64,000 nucleotides of DNA, from contig NC_031502.1 of assembly GCF_000237925.1 (NCBI RefSeq), positions 16,986,909-17,050,908 on the forward strand. The letters are read 5' to 3'. The position numbers and the translations under genes are program-made. Shown here one piece after another: positions 40,201 to 49,427 of this stretch. Positions within the stretch are counted from its first letter, which is position 1; the number at the start of each line of letters is the position of its first letter. Under the pieces are notes generated by a model. It ran no database searches. It was not told the DNA's origin and saw nothing but the letters and a program-made list of their open reading frames with translations. Source of the DNA: Schistosoma mansoni. Its lineage: Eukaryota > Platyhelminthes > Trematoda > Strigeidida > Schistosomatidae.

Positions 40201-42821
40201 CTCGGTCACCCGTCAGTTTTACAGTTTCATCTTCATTCTAAGGTGATTTGTGTTACAGTTAACTAATATTGTATAGTATTCAGTGTTTATTCAGTCACTA
40301 GAAACTCATGTTGAAAATCGCCATGGGAAATTGTCTTCAATTCTTTTAGATATTGAATTCACACTAAACACACAACACTTGATAATTAAATAAATCACAT
40401 AAGTGATTAATTTCAGAACATTTTAACATTATAAACCTGTTTACTTTCTGTTTATTTGTACATTTTTAACTCAACATTCAATTTATAAAACCTTTGCGAT
40501 TTACAGTTGATACTGTTGCCTACATTAGTATTGTAAGCAAATCTGTTGAATATCAAGAAGCTAAAAATATCAAAAATGGAGGACTGACATTCCAAAAAAG
40601 CAACACAGAATCCATGATTAGTTTATCTTATTTCCCATATTTAAGTTTTTCACTATGTAATCTATTAACTACATCTATGAATATTTCGAGGTTTATTAAA
40701 TGACACACGAAGTGATACCATGTGCACACAGGTGACTAACCTAAAGATAGAATTGCCAGTATTCTAATTGAAAAATATTATTCGTGAAATTTATGAAGTT
40801 AGAAGACAATAATTCGTTGATGTTATTGGATAAAGAGGGTAGTGGATCTTAAATTGACTAAAGTTAAGAATTTAATCCACTAAATTCAGATTTTTGACTT
40901 AAAAGTATTGTGATTGCTGTAAGAATTGTGGGTCTTGATTTAGATTCCTTGAAGGATTCTGAACATATACTATTATAGTGTCTTTAACTAGAGCAAAACA
41001 TAGCTTTTTAACGGTTCTTCAGTTAATCTCTTTTCAGAATTAATAATACCCTCAAATAATTAGTATAAGCGGGAATCGAAAATAATGGAATATGTAAATC
41101 CTTACTCCTACAGTTATATGAGACAACATAGTCAATTATCAAAAAATTGGGGATGCTGAATATTAACCATATAATAGCTACTACATGTAATGATGAAATT
41201 TGTACAATCTTAAATGAAATCAACAATTATGCATTAATAACCTCAAGTATACTAAGAAAAACTTCGAATCTATTTCGTCATGTTTGCTGTTATTAAGAAT
41301 TTATTCTGTGACTTTCACATACTGTCATATTGTAGTACTCAGTGCTATCTGAAATCCATAAATAAGGTAATATAAATATAAAACTAATGACTATATATTA
41401 TCTGGATTCGGTAGTTTTGTAAATAATGTGTTAACAACTGAAGAGATAAGTAATAAGTTCAGTTATCAGTGTTAACATAAAAATAGTAACGCCGGTACAG
41501 CAAGAAGACGAACCCCAGATAAGACGAGATGCTCATTCTACATTCCACTGCTAGTCGCAATCCGACTGTAATAAAATCTCTGAAAACACGTTAAGAGTTT
41601 AACTGCTTCTCACAAACTGCACCCGGTTAAGGATTTATTTTGTCAACAATAAGTCCATTGTTCAATGAAAGGAACATTTATTTACATTATATACATTTAC
41701 AGGTAAATATCTGATTATCTTTTATGTAGATTAGTAAATGTGGTTGGGTGGTTGATGTTTTCGTCATCATCCAAGTACATGAAGTAAACATTGATCATAA
41801 TATCCATTAGTAAGTTTCTTCAAGTTATTCTTCGATGGAAATTCTTCATTTAAAAACATAAGTATTGAAGGTATTCAAACAGTAAAACTACAAAAAATCT
41901 AAATCCCTTTGCACAACGTTTTAGTGCTTTAAATTCTTAACATTACGAAATAAACGGTATAAAAATATGATACGCTAACTTCGCCATATTATTTTTTTCT
42001 TAGATTCTGTGATGTTACCCTCTAGAAGCTACAATGAAGACATTAATATGATTGGGTCAAATTCTAATCTTCGTCTTTGTTCATCTGCCCCATCACCACT
42101 TAAGAGAAAACCGTATCAAGTTTCTTTCAATCTTGATAGAAATACTTACATCGAATACCCTTACTCAGAATCCTCAACTTCATTAGTGCAATGCAAACGT
42201 GTACCAGGTTATATAAGTTCAAGTGGAGCTACTCCAGGAGAAACGAATGTAAACTTTAAAACATCACCAAAATATCCATTCAGTTGGAGCAATGAAAATG
42301 GGGTAACAACAATTGGAAAAGCTGTAAATGGCTATGATAATGAATATTCCAAACAAATTAATTATCCACCTAGTTTGTACACTTCATGGCCTATCAGGCC
42401 AAAGTATAATCGTTATTCATCACCTCCTCCACAACAAACTTTAAATCATGATGGGGATAACATTAATTTTAATTGTAGTACAACTGATCAAACTGCCATT
42501 ATAGATCCTTCTACACTTAATAGTTATACTGCAGCCAAACCAGAAATCCGTTTTATCGATACAACTTTAAGTTCACCAGGGAATTTTAATTTAAACAGCA
42601 TTAATAATATAAATACGAATAAACCTCCAGTGTTTGGAAGATCTCTGAATGGTTTAAAATTGCTTTTGTCCAAATCTACGCATCGTTTCGATGCAAACAA
42701 TAGTAACGCTAATCTAAATGGTGGTAAGTCATTATTTAAGCAAATCGAACATGATTCAATCAATCCAAGACATAATTCAGCAATCGATATTTTGAATCAA
42801 ACATCATCATTTTCTTCATAA
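11337..42821 (+). CDS. Asn/Ser-rich, probably disordered protein of unknown function (two exons, 28.7 kb intron)
   Basis: I do not recognise this gene. Exon 11337-13287 (650 codons plus one base) ends at a GAAG|GTAAGC donor. Exon 42004-42821 follows a T-rich tract ending TTTTCTTAG and stops with TAA. The single base G left by the donor plus AT from the acceptor makes GAT, so the phases fit exactly. The joined frame is 922 codons plus stop. The protein is extremely rich in Asn, Ser, Thr and Tyr, with no signal peptide, membrane segment or known motif. More ordered stretches are KKFDGVYLSVNRRTQPG (near residue 120) and, in exon 2, APSPLKRKPYQVSFNLDR. An in-frame TGA at 11325 puts the start at ATG 11337, unless a weak acceptor at 11327-11328 adds upstream exons. 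Further small exons inside the intron cannot be excluded. Coding status rests on frame length and matched splice sites. Confidence 0.75.
15375..15770. repeat. Inverted repeat flanking an assembly gap
   Basis: The left arm (about 15375-15449) contains TTCATTTTCAAAGTTGTACG, an ATATATATACTTATTTTTC stretch and CAGGTTGATA. The right arm (15696-about 15770) is its reverse complement with about two mismatches in the inner 55 bp and more further out. Left-arm sequence 15450-15495 and a 200-N gap (15496-15695) lie between them. This could be a foldback element or MITE with long terminal inverted repeats, or a palindrome that broke the assembly. No transposase was seen. Confidence 0.75.
15496..15695. 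other. Assembly gap (200 N) in the loop of an inverted repeat
   Basis: The gap lies between the arms of the inverted repeat, which suggests that the hairpin structure caused the assembly break. Confidence 0.95.
17530..17615 (-). repeat. Dispersed repeat, copy 2
   Basis: In reverse complement it reads TCAATTGAACGTAGACCACC, then ATTGGAAACGTTGAAGCAC and TGGACGAATGTTTCGTTC. This matches the family at 5953-6050 with moderate divergence. Boundaries are approximate. Confidence 0.55.
18085..18573 (+). repeat. Dispersed repeat, copy 3, split by a solo-LTR-like fossil
   Basis: The left part (18085-18131) ends CGATCAATGTTAG. The right part (18496-18573) resumes with ATCATCAATG, then GAACTAGACGGTCCGTTCAT and GGGACTCTTCAGTAGAGCGC. 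Together they follow the order of the uninterrupted copy near 5953, so the LTR-like sequence entered an existing copy. Confidence 0.55.
18132..18495 (-). mobile_element. Solo-LTR-like fossil, copy 2, nested in a dispersed repeat
   Basis: This 364-bp sequence matches 8451-8800 in reverse complement with scattered differences. The minus-strand reading carries the TATATAAA then AATAAA order expected of an LTR. It lies within the dispersed repeat at 18085-18573 and just left of duplication copy B. No internal coding region adjoins it. Confidence 0.55.
18574..18637 (+). repeat. 64-bp direct repeat, left copy
   Basis: It matches 19998-20061 with one visible mismatch and contains TTTGCGAATTCGTAAACTGG. 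It ends two bases before the start of duplication copy B, while its partner lies inside copy B. Confidence 0.8.
19998..20061 (+). repeat. 64-bp direct repeat, right copy
   Basis: This is the partner of 18574-18637, lying in the part of copy B that corresponds to the gap of copy A. Confidence 0.8.
20838..20910 (-). repeat. Dispersed repeat, copy 4
   Basis: In reverse complement it contains GAACCGATCAATATTAGACC, then an ACCATTC block and AGCACTGGACAGAAA, matching the family at 5953-6050. The core is well kept. Confidence 0.55.
24287..24649 (+). CDS. Candidate 120-residue ORF with a weak CUB-like pattern
   Basis: I do not recognise a specific gene. The frame is open from upstream (24248), has its first ATG at 24287 and ends at TAG 24647-24649. 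That is long for intronic DNA this AT-rich. The middle reads GIIGFPSRYFQNIDCPLYI and later HIKGYFDCNTIMLKIYG. This resembles the CUB pattern, in which GxIxSPxYP, a Cys and WxI are followed by a beta-rich stretch, then CxxDxLxIxDG. The acidic calcium-site residues are absent. The N-terminus (MNISGFIIHNICTSISVIF) is hydrophobic and could be a weak signal or membrane segment. It lies in the giant intron on the same strand as the host gene. It may be a nested gene, a missed exon, a decayed exon or chance. Confidence 0.25.
   Translation: MNISGFIIHNICTSISVIFMNYSTQKGIIGFPSRYFQNIDCPLYISRLKYIKIYTGENSRMNVLVVHIKGYFDCNTIMLKIYGYRLGKVKNFYFLFISNQSKLSTCDVTYSLSIIVIGPI
31230..31760 (-). mobile_element. Decayed RTE (SR2-like) LINE fragment, endonuclease region
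   Basis: On the minus strand the sequence includes ADIFNTQVGSLDRRERQLDG, which parallels [20 protein letters not shown] of the intact endonuclease frame at 50200-51270. Further along, the DNA keeps the same order (the equivalents of TDNGDRLL, then NTNFKHKE) through several stops, and reaches an equivalent of the SYRWR segment. This is an old, inactivated internal fragment without recognisable 5' or 3' ends. Confidence 0.65.
39400..39735 (+). mobile_element. Penelope-like retroelement fragment (3' coding end)
   Basis: Frame 39590-39706 encodes RYEFNRENVEILEVEKTRKT and then GGFLEDWHSTQSSTN. This matches the end of Penelope-like proteins, where a FDWEN-type block, a K-T-rich stretch and REFLEAWHS precede SINRH. 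The upstream part (YRSGRTQRQTK near 39420) faintly recalls the preceding GIY-YIG-type region but is disrupted. It is a short inactive fragment, and its ends are not defined. Confidence 0.55.
42004..42821 (+). CDS. Asn-rich gene, terminal exon
   Basis: A long T-rich tract and TTAG end at 42003, and the exon starts in phase 1. It opens with SVMLPSRSYNEDINMIGS and runs to NQTSSFSS and a TAA at 42819-42821. Composition (Asn, Ser, Pro and Tyr rich) matches exon 1, which supports joining them. A possible ATTAAA signal lies at 42862-42867. Confidence 0.8.
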
Positions 42822-45277
42822 TTCTTCGTATCATTTATTTTTATAAAGTAAAACTTTTTTAATTAAATTCCGTCGATTCCACCACAATTACAACACGAAC
42901 ATTGAGAGTCAAGTCCTATGTTGTTTTCGTCATTGTCCAGAACAGAAAACTCTATTCCTATATACATATATTATCTAAATACAAGTGAATGTATACATTT
43001 ATTCATGCGATAAACTCACACTTTATCAAAGCTATTAATTTTTGCTTTAACTATAAAATGTTTTGTGAGATAGTTAAAGAGGTGACGGGATTAGTTGGGT
43101 TATTTACTTCTCTACTGAATCAAATTTACAAATATTATGACACTTTTAAATATACGTACTGTACATTCCGAATAATGATGTTTATTTTGATGGTTGATGC
43201 TCTTTGATGATTTCATTTTGTTTTGATCCTTATTTTTTGTGTTCCGTTTAAAAACATCATGCTAATCTTATGTGAATATTTATGGCTAGAAGTGAAAGTT
43301 TTTTTTAAGATGATGATGACTCATACTGTTAAACTTGAAATTGGTGATACGTCTACACTTTAAGTAGTTGTCGACATTCACTATATAAGTACCATTTAAA
43401 CTTGTATTCCTGTTATTTACATAGATGCTTTTTAAATTTTTCATAAAATTGAGATAATACTGACTACGTGCTAGTAGTAAGATCTTATTTTACATAAATT
43501 GGTAGCTTCCCTGTGATGCAAGACGTTGTCATCAGTACAACTTTACGAAGGAATGCGGTGACTAGATTTCGCGTGAACATTAATATGTATTACTTCTACG
43601 CTAACCAAACTTGACTGATTGACATTCAGTCATCCTATGTTGTAAAATAATTCCCTCTAATGTTGCAAGTAGTGTATTGAAATATTAGCAGATAAATGTC
43701 TATTCTTAACAAAATAGCTGGTAAATATGAAAATAAGATGTACCAAGCTATACGATCTTTTAGTTCATTAGAACGAAACCAAATGATTGCGTAGTTTGGA
43801 AACTAATGGTGTAAACTAAAGAGAAGAGAAAATTGTTTTCTTCCGAATCCAGTTAACCACGTACAGACACCTGAAGGACTGAAATATAAAGAAGACATGA
43901 CCGAAGTTGAACTCTAGGTTAAGATTTACAAACAATGTATAAACACAACCCTCAAGTGCTAAAATGAACAACTGAGTCAGAATCTAGGGTTCAACATCGT
44001 AATATCTCAGACCTTTTATAATATATCATCGGTAAATATTGCATTTCAAGTTGAAAAGGCTTGTCATCTTCATGGTCATTATGAGCACATAGCTGAGTAA
44101 CTGTCATTATAAAGTAATTAATTCTAAACCTACATTATAACAGGACTGCTTAATTGCAATGGAAATTGTACGATTGATATACCTTGAAAAATATTTTTCA
44201 TCTTCATATGGTAAACAGATGACTTCTAAGTAGCTGATTTATCATCATTTGAAACCGAATCTTCATTCAATGACTTAACAATAACACCGAGAAATCACAC
44301 CAGTTTAGACTCATAGTGTTGGTTTTAAGCTAATATGTGAGCAGCTGGTTGCTTGAGTCTTATTCTAAGTATAACAATATTAAACAAAAGCGTGATGACT
44401 GAAAGTACTTCGGAGACCTTGTACACTATGGACATAGATGTAAACTACTGATATGTAGTAGAACAAGTATTTGAAATAGGAATTAACACAGAATGCATAA
44501 TATGAGCATTTCTTAGTGGTAGTGTTTACAATTTCACATTGCACCATCAATAGACTGAAGCAGCCGAAATCCCCAGTCCTATAATGACTTCCATAACTGA
44601 TTACAGTCTAGCAGACGACATTCAAACTACAATCTTTTTTGAAGTTATATCGAACACATTATTGAAACGAAATTTTACTGTTCCCTACTTGAATATCTAG
44701 AGAGTTTGTGCCTTTAATAAAAATCTAGTAGTTTGTTTCAATAAAAAAATTTCTCGTTAGGAATACACTTAGTGGTTTACATTTTGAAGGCAGAAAAATG
44801 AGTTAGTTATTTAGGCATAATACATTTTACTGCTTCATTGTGGATTAAAATACAATTTCACCACCGGTTAACCAGAAGCACAATATTTATATCCAACACA
44901 TAAGAAACTCCGAATTCAGCAAGTCAGGTTCGAAAATACTAAACCTAGAAGATGAAGGACCTATATTTCTGGCAGTGCGTAAATATTTTCCAGACTACCT
45001 AAACTTCTGTAATATTTAGATAATATACAAAACACCTAATGATAATTTGCGTTATATAACAATTTGACTAATACTTAAAATAATGTTAAATGATGCCCAA
45101 TCCAGGTCAAAAATGAGAAAAATAACTTCATAAAGCCGTATCTTATTTCAACTTCTAAAGATACAACATTGAGTGCTGTTTAGATGAAAAACAAAATACT
45201 AATACTATATAGTATTATCAGAAGTGATAAAAGCCTTTGGTGATAACCTATAACGAAAACTCTTTTATTAATTATAG
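42822..45277. other. Intergenic, nothing recognised
   Basis: AT-rich sequence without a recognisable gene or repeat. The open frame at 42989-43207 has no recognisable domain. Confidence 0.5.
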
Positions 45278-46297
45278 CACCCCCAACTGCTGCTGCTGCC
45301 TTGACTTGGTGGTTGGGCTTGCCTATCGTGATTAACCAACCAGGCTATACTGGATGGAACAATCGGTCCTCAAGGTCCTACCATGCCAGGCTGGTTGGTT
45401 GAAGAACGGTAAGACTGAAAGCAGCGAACCCAAGGTCCGAAGGTAAAGTCGCAGTCATGTACAGAGGTGTGACGGCAGTAAGATGCTTCCCTCGGACAAT
45501 CAACATCTGCAGCAATGCTGCCTTCCCACATGGAGGGGTGGGGTTAGAAAGGGTCAACACTAAAAATGCGCACCTCACTTTATCTTACGGATTCCCATCT
45601 CAGGCGGTAAGGTCTCAACAAGTACGGAGCCAACGCAAAAATTACCCACAAAAAAGTCGTGTGTGACCGGCTTTAAGCTGTTGTCCCTTGTGCACTGCAG
45701 TCACTCTCTCAGGTCACTAAGACCAACTCTAACCCAATTTCCTTCACAGGTACCTCTAGAAGAACCCTTCCACGATGTGGGTAACCGGGAAGTGATAACT
45801 GCCGTCATACCTCTAACAGCTCTCAAGATCACTGTATTTATAATCAATTTCCCTCTTTAATTCCTATTATTCCTCCTACCTCGACTATCAACTTTAAACT
45901 CCTCCTTCGACATTCACCTCAAGTGTCACCATGGCCAACGATCCTAGTGCTCGAAATACTGTCCCAGGTCTGCTGTAATCTCACTCCAAACCACACATTG
46001 GATCCTTCAACGTACGTACTCTGTTTCAAATCGGCCAGTAGGCCTTCTTAGTTAAGACTCTAGAATCTCGTACCATTGATGTATGGTATGTCTTCGAAAC
46101 ACACATACAAGGTCCTAGTGTGGTCATTCACTCGACCTCACGTTGCTAAAACAGAGAGCCGACGAGATACATCCTCCCTGTATCTGGCGACCAGACGGCA
46201 CGTTCTCCTGGAATAGCGAGTGTAGGCATAGCACTAAGTAGGAGGTCAGGACAAGCACTTATATAATGGACTTATGTCAACAGACGCCTTGTAGAAA
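45278..46297 (+). mobile_element. RTE (SR2-like) LINE, 5' fragment, decayed
   Basis: This matches the 5' part of the insertion at 49856-51232 over about 1 kb, from the first bases (CTGCTGCTGCCTTGACTTGG) through ACCATGCCAGGCTGGTTGG to the endonuclease start, with frequent differences. Traces of the EN start (the FNVRTLCQ region) survive but the frame is broken. It ends near 46297 before a run of eight A, so it too keeps the 5' end and lacks the 3' end. No clean target duplication was found. Open frames at 45378-45860 are by-products. Confidence 0.8.
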
Positions 46298-47239
46298 AAA
46301 AACCTCTCTATTATAATTGGTCATATTGAAGGACGAGAACCTTTATAAACGAATATCCGAATATTTACTTTTAAGTCTAGTCTAACCTACCATGTGAACA
46401 AACGAATATAAAGCCTTGCAACTGGGAATACGCTGAGTAGTGAAGAAAGCACCAGCTCAAACTTAATATCTCTGCAAAATATTGTGATGAAATACGGATT
46501 CTTTGGCTAATAGTAATTTACAAATATTTATCTTACTAGACAAGTGGTGGCTTTGTGAATCAGTAACCTGACTTTTAAAGTAATAGATTATTACCTCACC
46601 AAGAACCTAAGTATAAGATTACAGGTGCACATAGATGAAGAGTTTCAAATTAGAAGCAACCTGCGTCTTGTGTTTCACTGCCATGAACCGTCCAAAAATT
46701 AGGAAACAGTATGTTCAGTTCATCCTTATAAACATTTTTCGACGTGACAATAACTATCAAAAATACTTGTAAACAAAGTTCATCAAAAAAACACGCATGT
46801 GACTGATTGGCCACATAACTGTTTTACTCAATGGTCATAACGGTTTGGTCTAAGTAATTAGGTGGCGATCTTGCAGTTAATTACATTTCAACAATTATAA
46901 CAAAAGTCAAGCTATACAAAAAATGATGAGTTCATAGTTGATAAAAATTGGGCATCATGAAGAATAATATACAATAACAAAAACGAAAATTTGCTGCAAT
47001 GGTTAGTGTCGTGAGTGGTGCTTCTTATGTTTGCTTTTTCTCTCCTTGTGTTTTTTGTGATGATTTCTGGACTTATTTGGCCCTAAATGTTGCAAAAATA
47101 TACAGAAAAGTTACGAAATACTAATTTGCTGAAAAAAATGTGAAATTGGATTTGTCGTTTAAGTAAGAGGCTCAGATGTACGGCTAACAACCTCACTTTA
47201 TAAAAACAATCTCATCAAAAAACGCTAACCATAAAAAAC
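46298..47239. other. Unassigned AT-rich spacer between repeat fragments
   Basis: No gene or recognisable repeat. It separates an RTE 5' fragment from a GC-richer tract and an RTE 3' end in the same orientation. Confidence 0.5.
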
Positions 47240-47720
47240 CGTTTAAATTTTACCCTAGGAGTTGAACGGTCTTCAGATAACACGTCATGGTAAAAGCCAA
47301 TTCTCTGGAAGTCTCGAGGCCAGCGCACTTCCTGGTAACCAGAGCAACAATTAATATGTGTACGTGAAATATAATATCTTAGCAGTGTGGGAGGAAGGGA
47401 GAGTCATCAGAATAGCCACAGAAATAGGATAATGCAACCTGACCATGTCTTGAATAAGTGAAACTCACTAGACACAGTGTGAACAGGATACACTAGCTTC
47501 AGGAGAAGTGTTGTTGCGCTCTGGTCATAGGGGTGAAAACACCTCACACACAATGAATTCCATTGACGCTGTCCAAATAAGCACAAAGATCGCTTATAGG
47601 ACAGCAAACTTATGGCTCCGGGGCCCCCAAATGCCCTGGTACGGCTGAGAGTGAGGAGAGTCCTCTCTCCCTCTCCAAATGCTCTCACATTGCCACGCCT
47701 ATATAGCCTCTGGCAGGGAA
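47240..47720. other. GC-richer tract of unknown origin beside a gap
   Basis: Base composition is visibly more GC-rich than its surroundings. On the minus strand there is a TATATAGGCG box and a 93-codon open frame (47407-47688) without a known domain. It is probably part of a repeat continuing into the gap at 47721-48044. I cannot name the family. Confidence 0.4.
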
Positions 47721-48044
47721 NNNNNNNNNNNNNNNNNNNNNNNNNNNNNNNNNNNNNNNNNNNNNNNNNNNNNNNNNNNNNNNNNNNNNNNNNNNNNNNN
47801 NNNNNNNNNNNNNNNNNNNNNNNNNNNNNNNNNNNNNNNNNNNNNNNNNNNNNNNNNNNNNNNNNNNNNNNNNNNNNNNNNNNNNNNNNNNNNNNNNNNN
47901 NNNNNNNNNNNNNNNNNNNNNNNNNNNNNNNNNNNNNNNNNNNNNNNNNNNNNNNNNNNNNNNNNNNNNNNNNNNNNNNNNNNNNNNNNNNNNNNNNNNN
48001 NNNNNNNNNNNNNNNNNNNNNNNNNNNNNNNNNNNNNNNNNNNN
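47721..48044. other. Assembly gap (324 N)
   Basis: This gap lies between the GC-richer tract and an RTE 3' end, so it hides repeat sequence. Confidence 0.95.
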
Positions 48045-48394
48045 AGACTACCTAGTTGGGATCTGCGAAATGATAGCAATCGATGGTTAGAGACCTTGAA
48101 TGACATGACTCAAAATCGTTTGCAATGGCGAAGGTGCATCCACTGTGTGTTATGCCAAATTTTAATCTTCTGAATTATTTATGTCCCTTTCTTTTGTCTC
48201 TTTACAAATTTATTTCACTGGATTATACTCCTTGAATAACCTCTGCAAACCCTAATCTTTCAGATTACTGCTTATACAATTACTACTTCTACCACTATGG
48301 GATTCGAATCGACAACTGCATCTCTGTGCTAATGTGGTATGGCAACTCGAACTGATGTGTGTACGTACGAAGTTCTACGTTGTGACTGACTGAC
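48045..48394 (+). mobile_element. RTE-type (SR2-like) LINE, 3' end with (TGAC)n tail
   Basis: After the gap a frame encodes PSWDLRNDSNRWLETLND and MTQNRLQWRRCIHCV, the usual last residues of a LINE reverse-transcriptase ORF in this group. An untranslated region of about 230 bp follows, ending TTGTGACTGACTGAC. A short tandem repeat at the 3' end is typical of RTE elements. The 5' extent is hidden by the gap. It has the same orientation as the 5' fragment at 45278-46297, but the sequence between does not look like the missing middle. Confidence 0.6.
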
Positions 48395-48671
48395 TTCTCG
48401 CAGTCCTTGAAAGTAACTGTGTACTATACTATTGGAGTACCTACGTTATGCAGCCTATACCAGTCAACATAAATAAACGATGAATATATAAAAGGTGAAC
48501 TTAAAACAGTCGGTCGTTAAATTCTAGAACGCATATACAATTCTGGCCATCCAGCTCCTTCGGAAGTAAACTTAATAAAACAATAACTACGGACTTTGCC
48601 TAATTATCAAGTAAATGTTTTATAAAATGGAACCTTGAAGTATAAATCATTATAGGTAACTGAATTCACAT

Positions 48672-49427
48672 TTATAGCTGGCAACTTGGGATCAAATCAC
48701 TACCCAACCCCTTTAAAAACTTACTATGGTCTGTCCATTTGGATTTTCCCTGGGAATTCACCGATAATGATGAGGAATCAGACTCATCTGAAATTACCAA
48801 ATCATATTCCTCACCTAATACAGATGGAGATCTATGTCTTACAGGACTATATTTCTTTCTCTTATTTTCATGGCTATGAGAATGCTGGGGGTGATTTCTT
48901 CTACTATTTCGTTCTGGTGATCGAGGTAAACAAGATTCTTTTATGTCTCGTGACTCTTTTGACTCAGAAAAACTTTGGGGTTGGACACGTGCAAGTTTAT
49001 CTTTTCTGTAAGACTGCCATTCACGAGCAACCGACTGACTGAAATCCACATGAATACGTCTATCATCAATAACGACTTTGTCCATCTTGAAATATGCATC
49101 TTCACAATCAGCTTCTTTCTCATATTCTATGAAAGCATACTGAAGAGAAGCACCAGTACGTTTATCTCTAATTACTTCACATGATTTGATCTCACCAAAC
49201 CGACTGAAAATGATTCCCAAATCCTCGCTTGTAGTTACAGGATTAAGTTTACACACAAAAAGTACATTATTTGGAGGTTTAACATTAGCATCTGGCAAAT
49301 CGCCTATCAGCGTAAGTAGCTGAGTATGAGTTTTAACTTCTTGCTCTGCCCTCAGTTCCCCCAACTGTGTAAGTGAAAGTCCTTCCGTATCATCTAGCTC
49401 TTCATCCTCTTCTAATCTAGTATCAAA
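48672..49427 (-). CDS. PPIL4: PPIL4 exon 3 (linker, RRM, Ser/Arg/His-rich tail, stop)
   Basis: The acceptor ATTAATAG precedes TTTGATACTAG. The exon encodes the acidic linker [12 protein letters not shown], then [20 protein letters not shown] and the rest of the RRM. It ends at SDLIPSCQL and TAA. A typical poly(A) signal was not found close downstream. Confidence 0.92.
   Translation of the reverse strand, partial: FDTRLEEDEELDDTEGLSLTQLGELRAEQEVKTHTQLLTLIGDLPDANVKPPNNVLFVCKLNPVTTSEDLGIIFSRFGEIKSCEVIRDKRTGASLQYAFIEYEKEADCEDAYFKMDKVVIDDRRIHVDFSQSVAREWQSYRKDKLARVQPQSFSESKESRDIKESCLPRSPERNSRRNHPQHSHSHENKRKKYSPVRHRSPSVLGEEYDLVISDESDSSSLSVNSQGKSKWTDHSKFLKGLGSDLIPSCQL

Larger units (their letters stand above)
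13288..42003 (+). other. Giant intron (28.7 kb) of the Asn-rich gene
   Basis: It is bounded by a GTAAGC donor and a TTTTCTTAG acceptor. It contains one gap, a gap-flanking inverted repeat, a solo-LTR-like fossil, duplication copy B, an RTE fragment, a Penelope-like fragment and an ORF with a CUB-like pattern, all listed separately. The stretches 21545-24286, 24650-31229, 31761-39399 and 39736-42003 show only AT-rich sequence with no recognisable coding or repeat content. Confidence 0.65.

Noticed and set aside
45378-45860. Several 65-69-codon frames on both strands
   Set aside because: They fall in the 5' untranslated part of the decayed RTE copy.
47407-47688. 93-codon minus-strand open frame in GC-richer DNA
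   Set aside because: The tract looks like an unnamed repeat cut by a gap, and no protein family was recognised.
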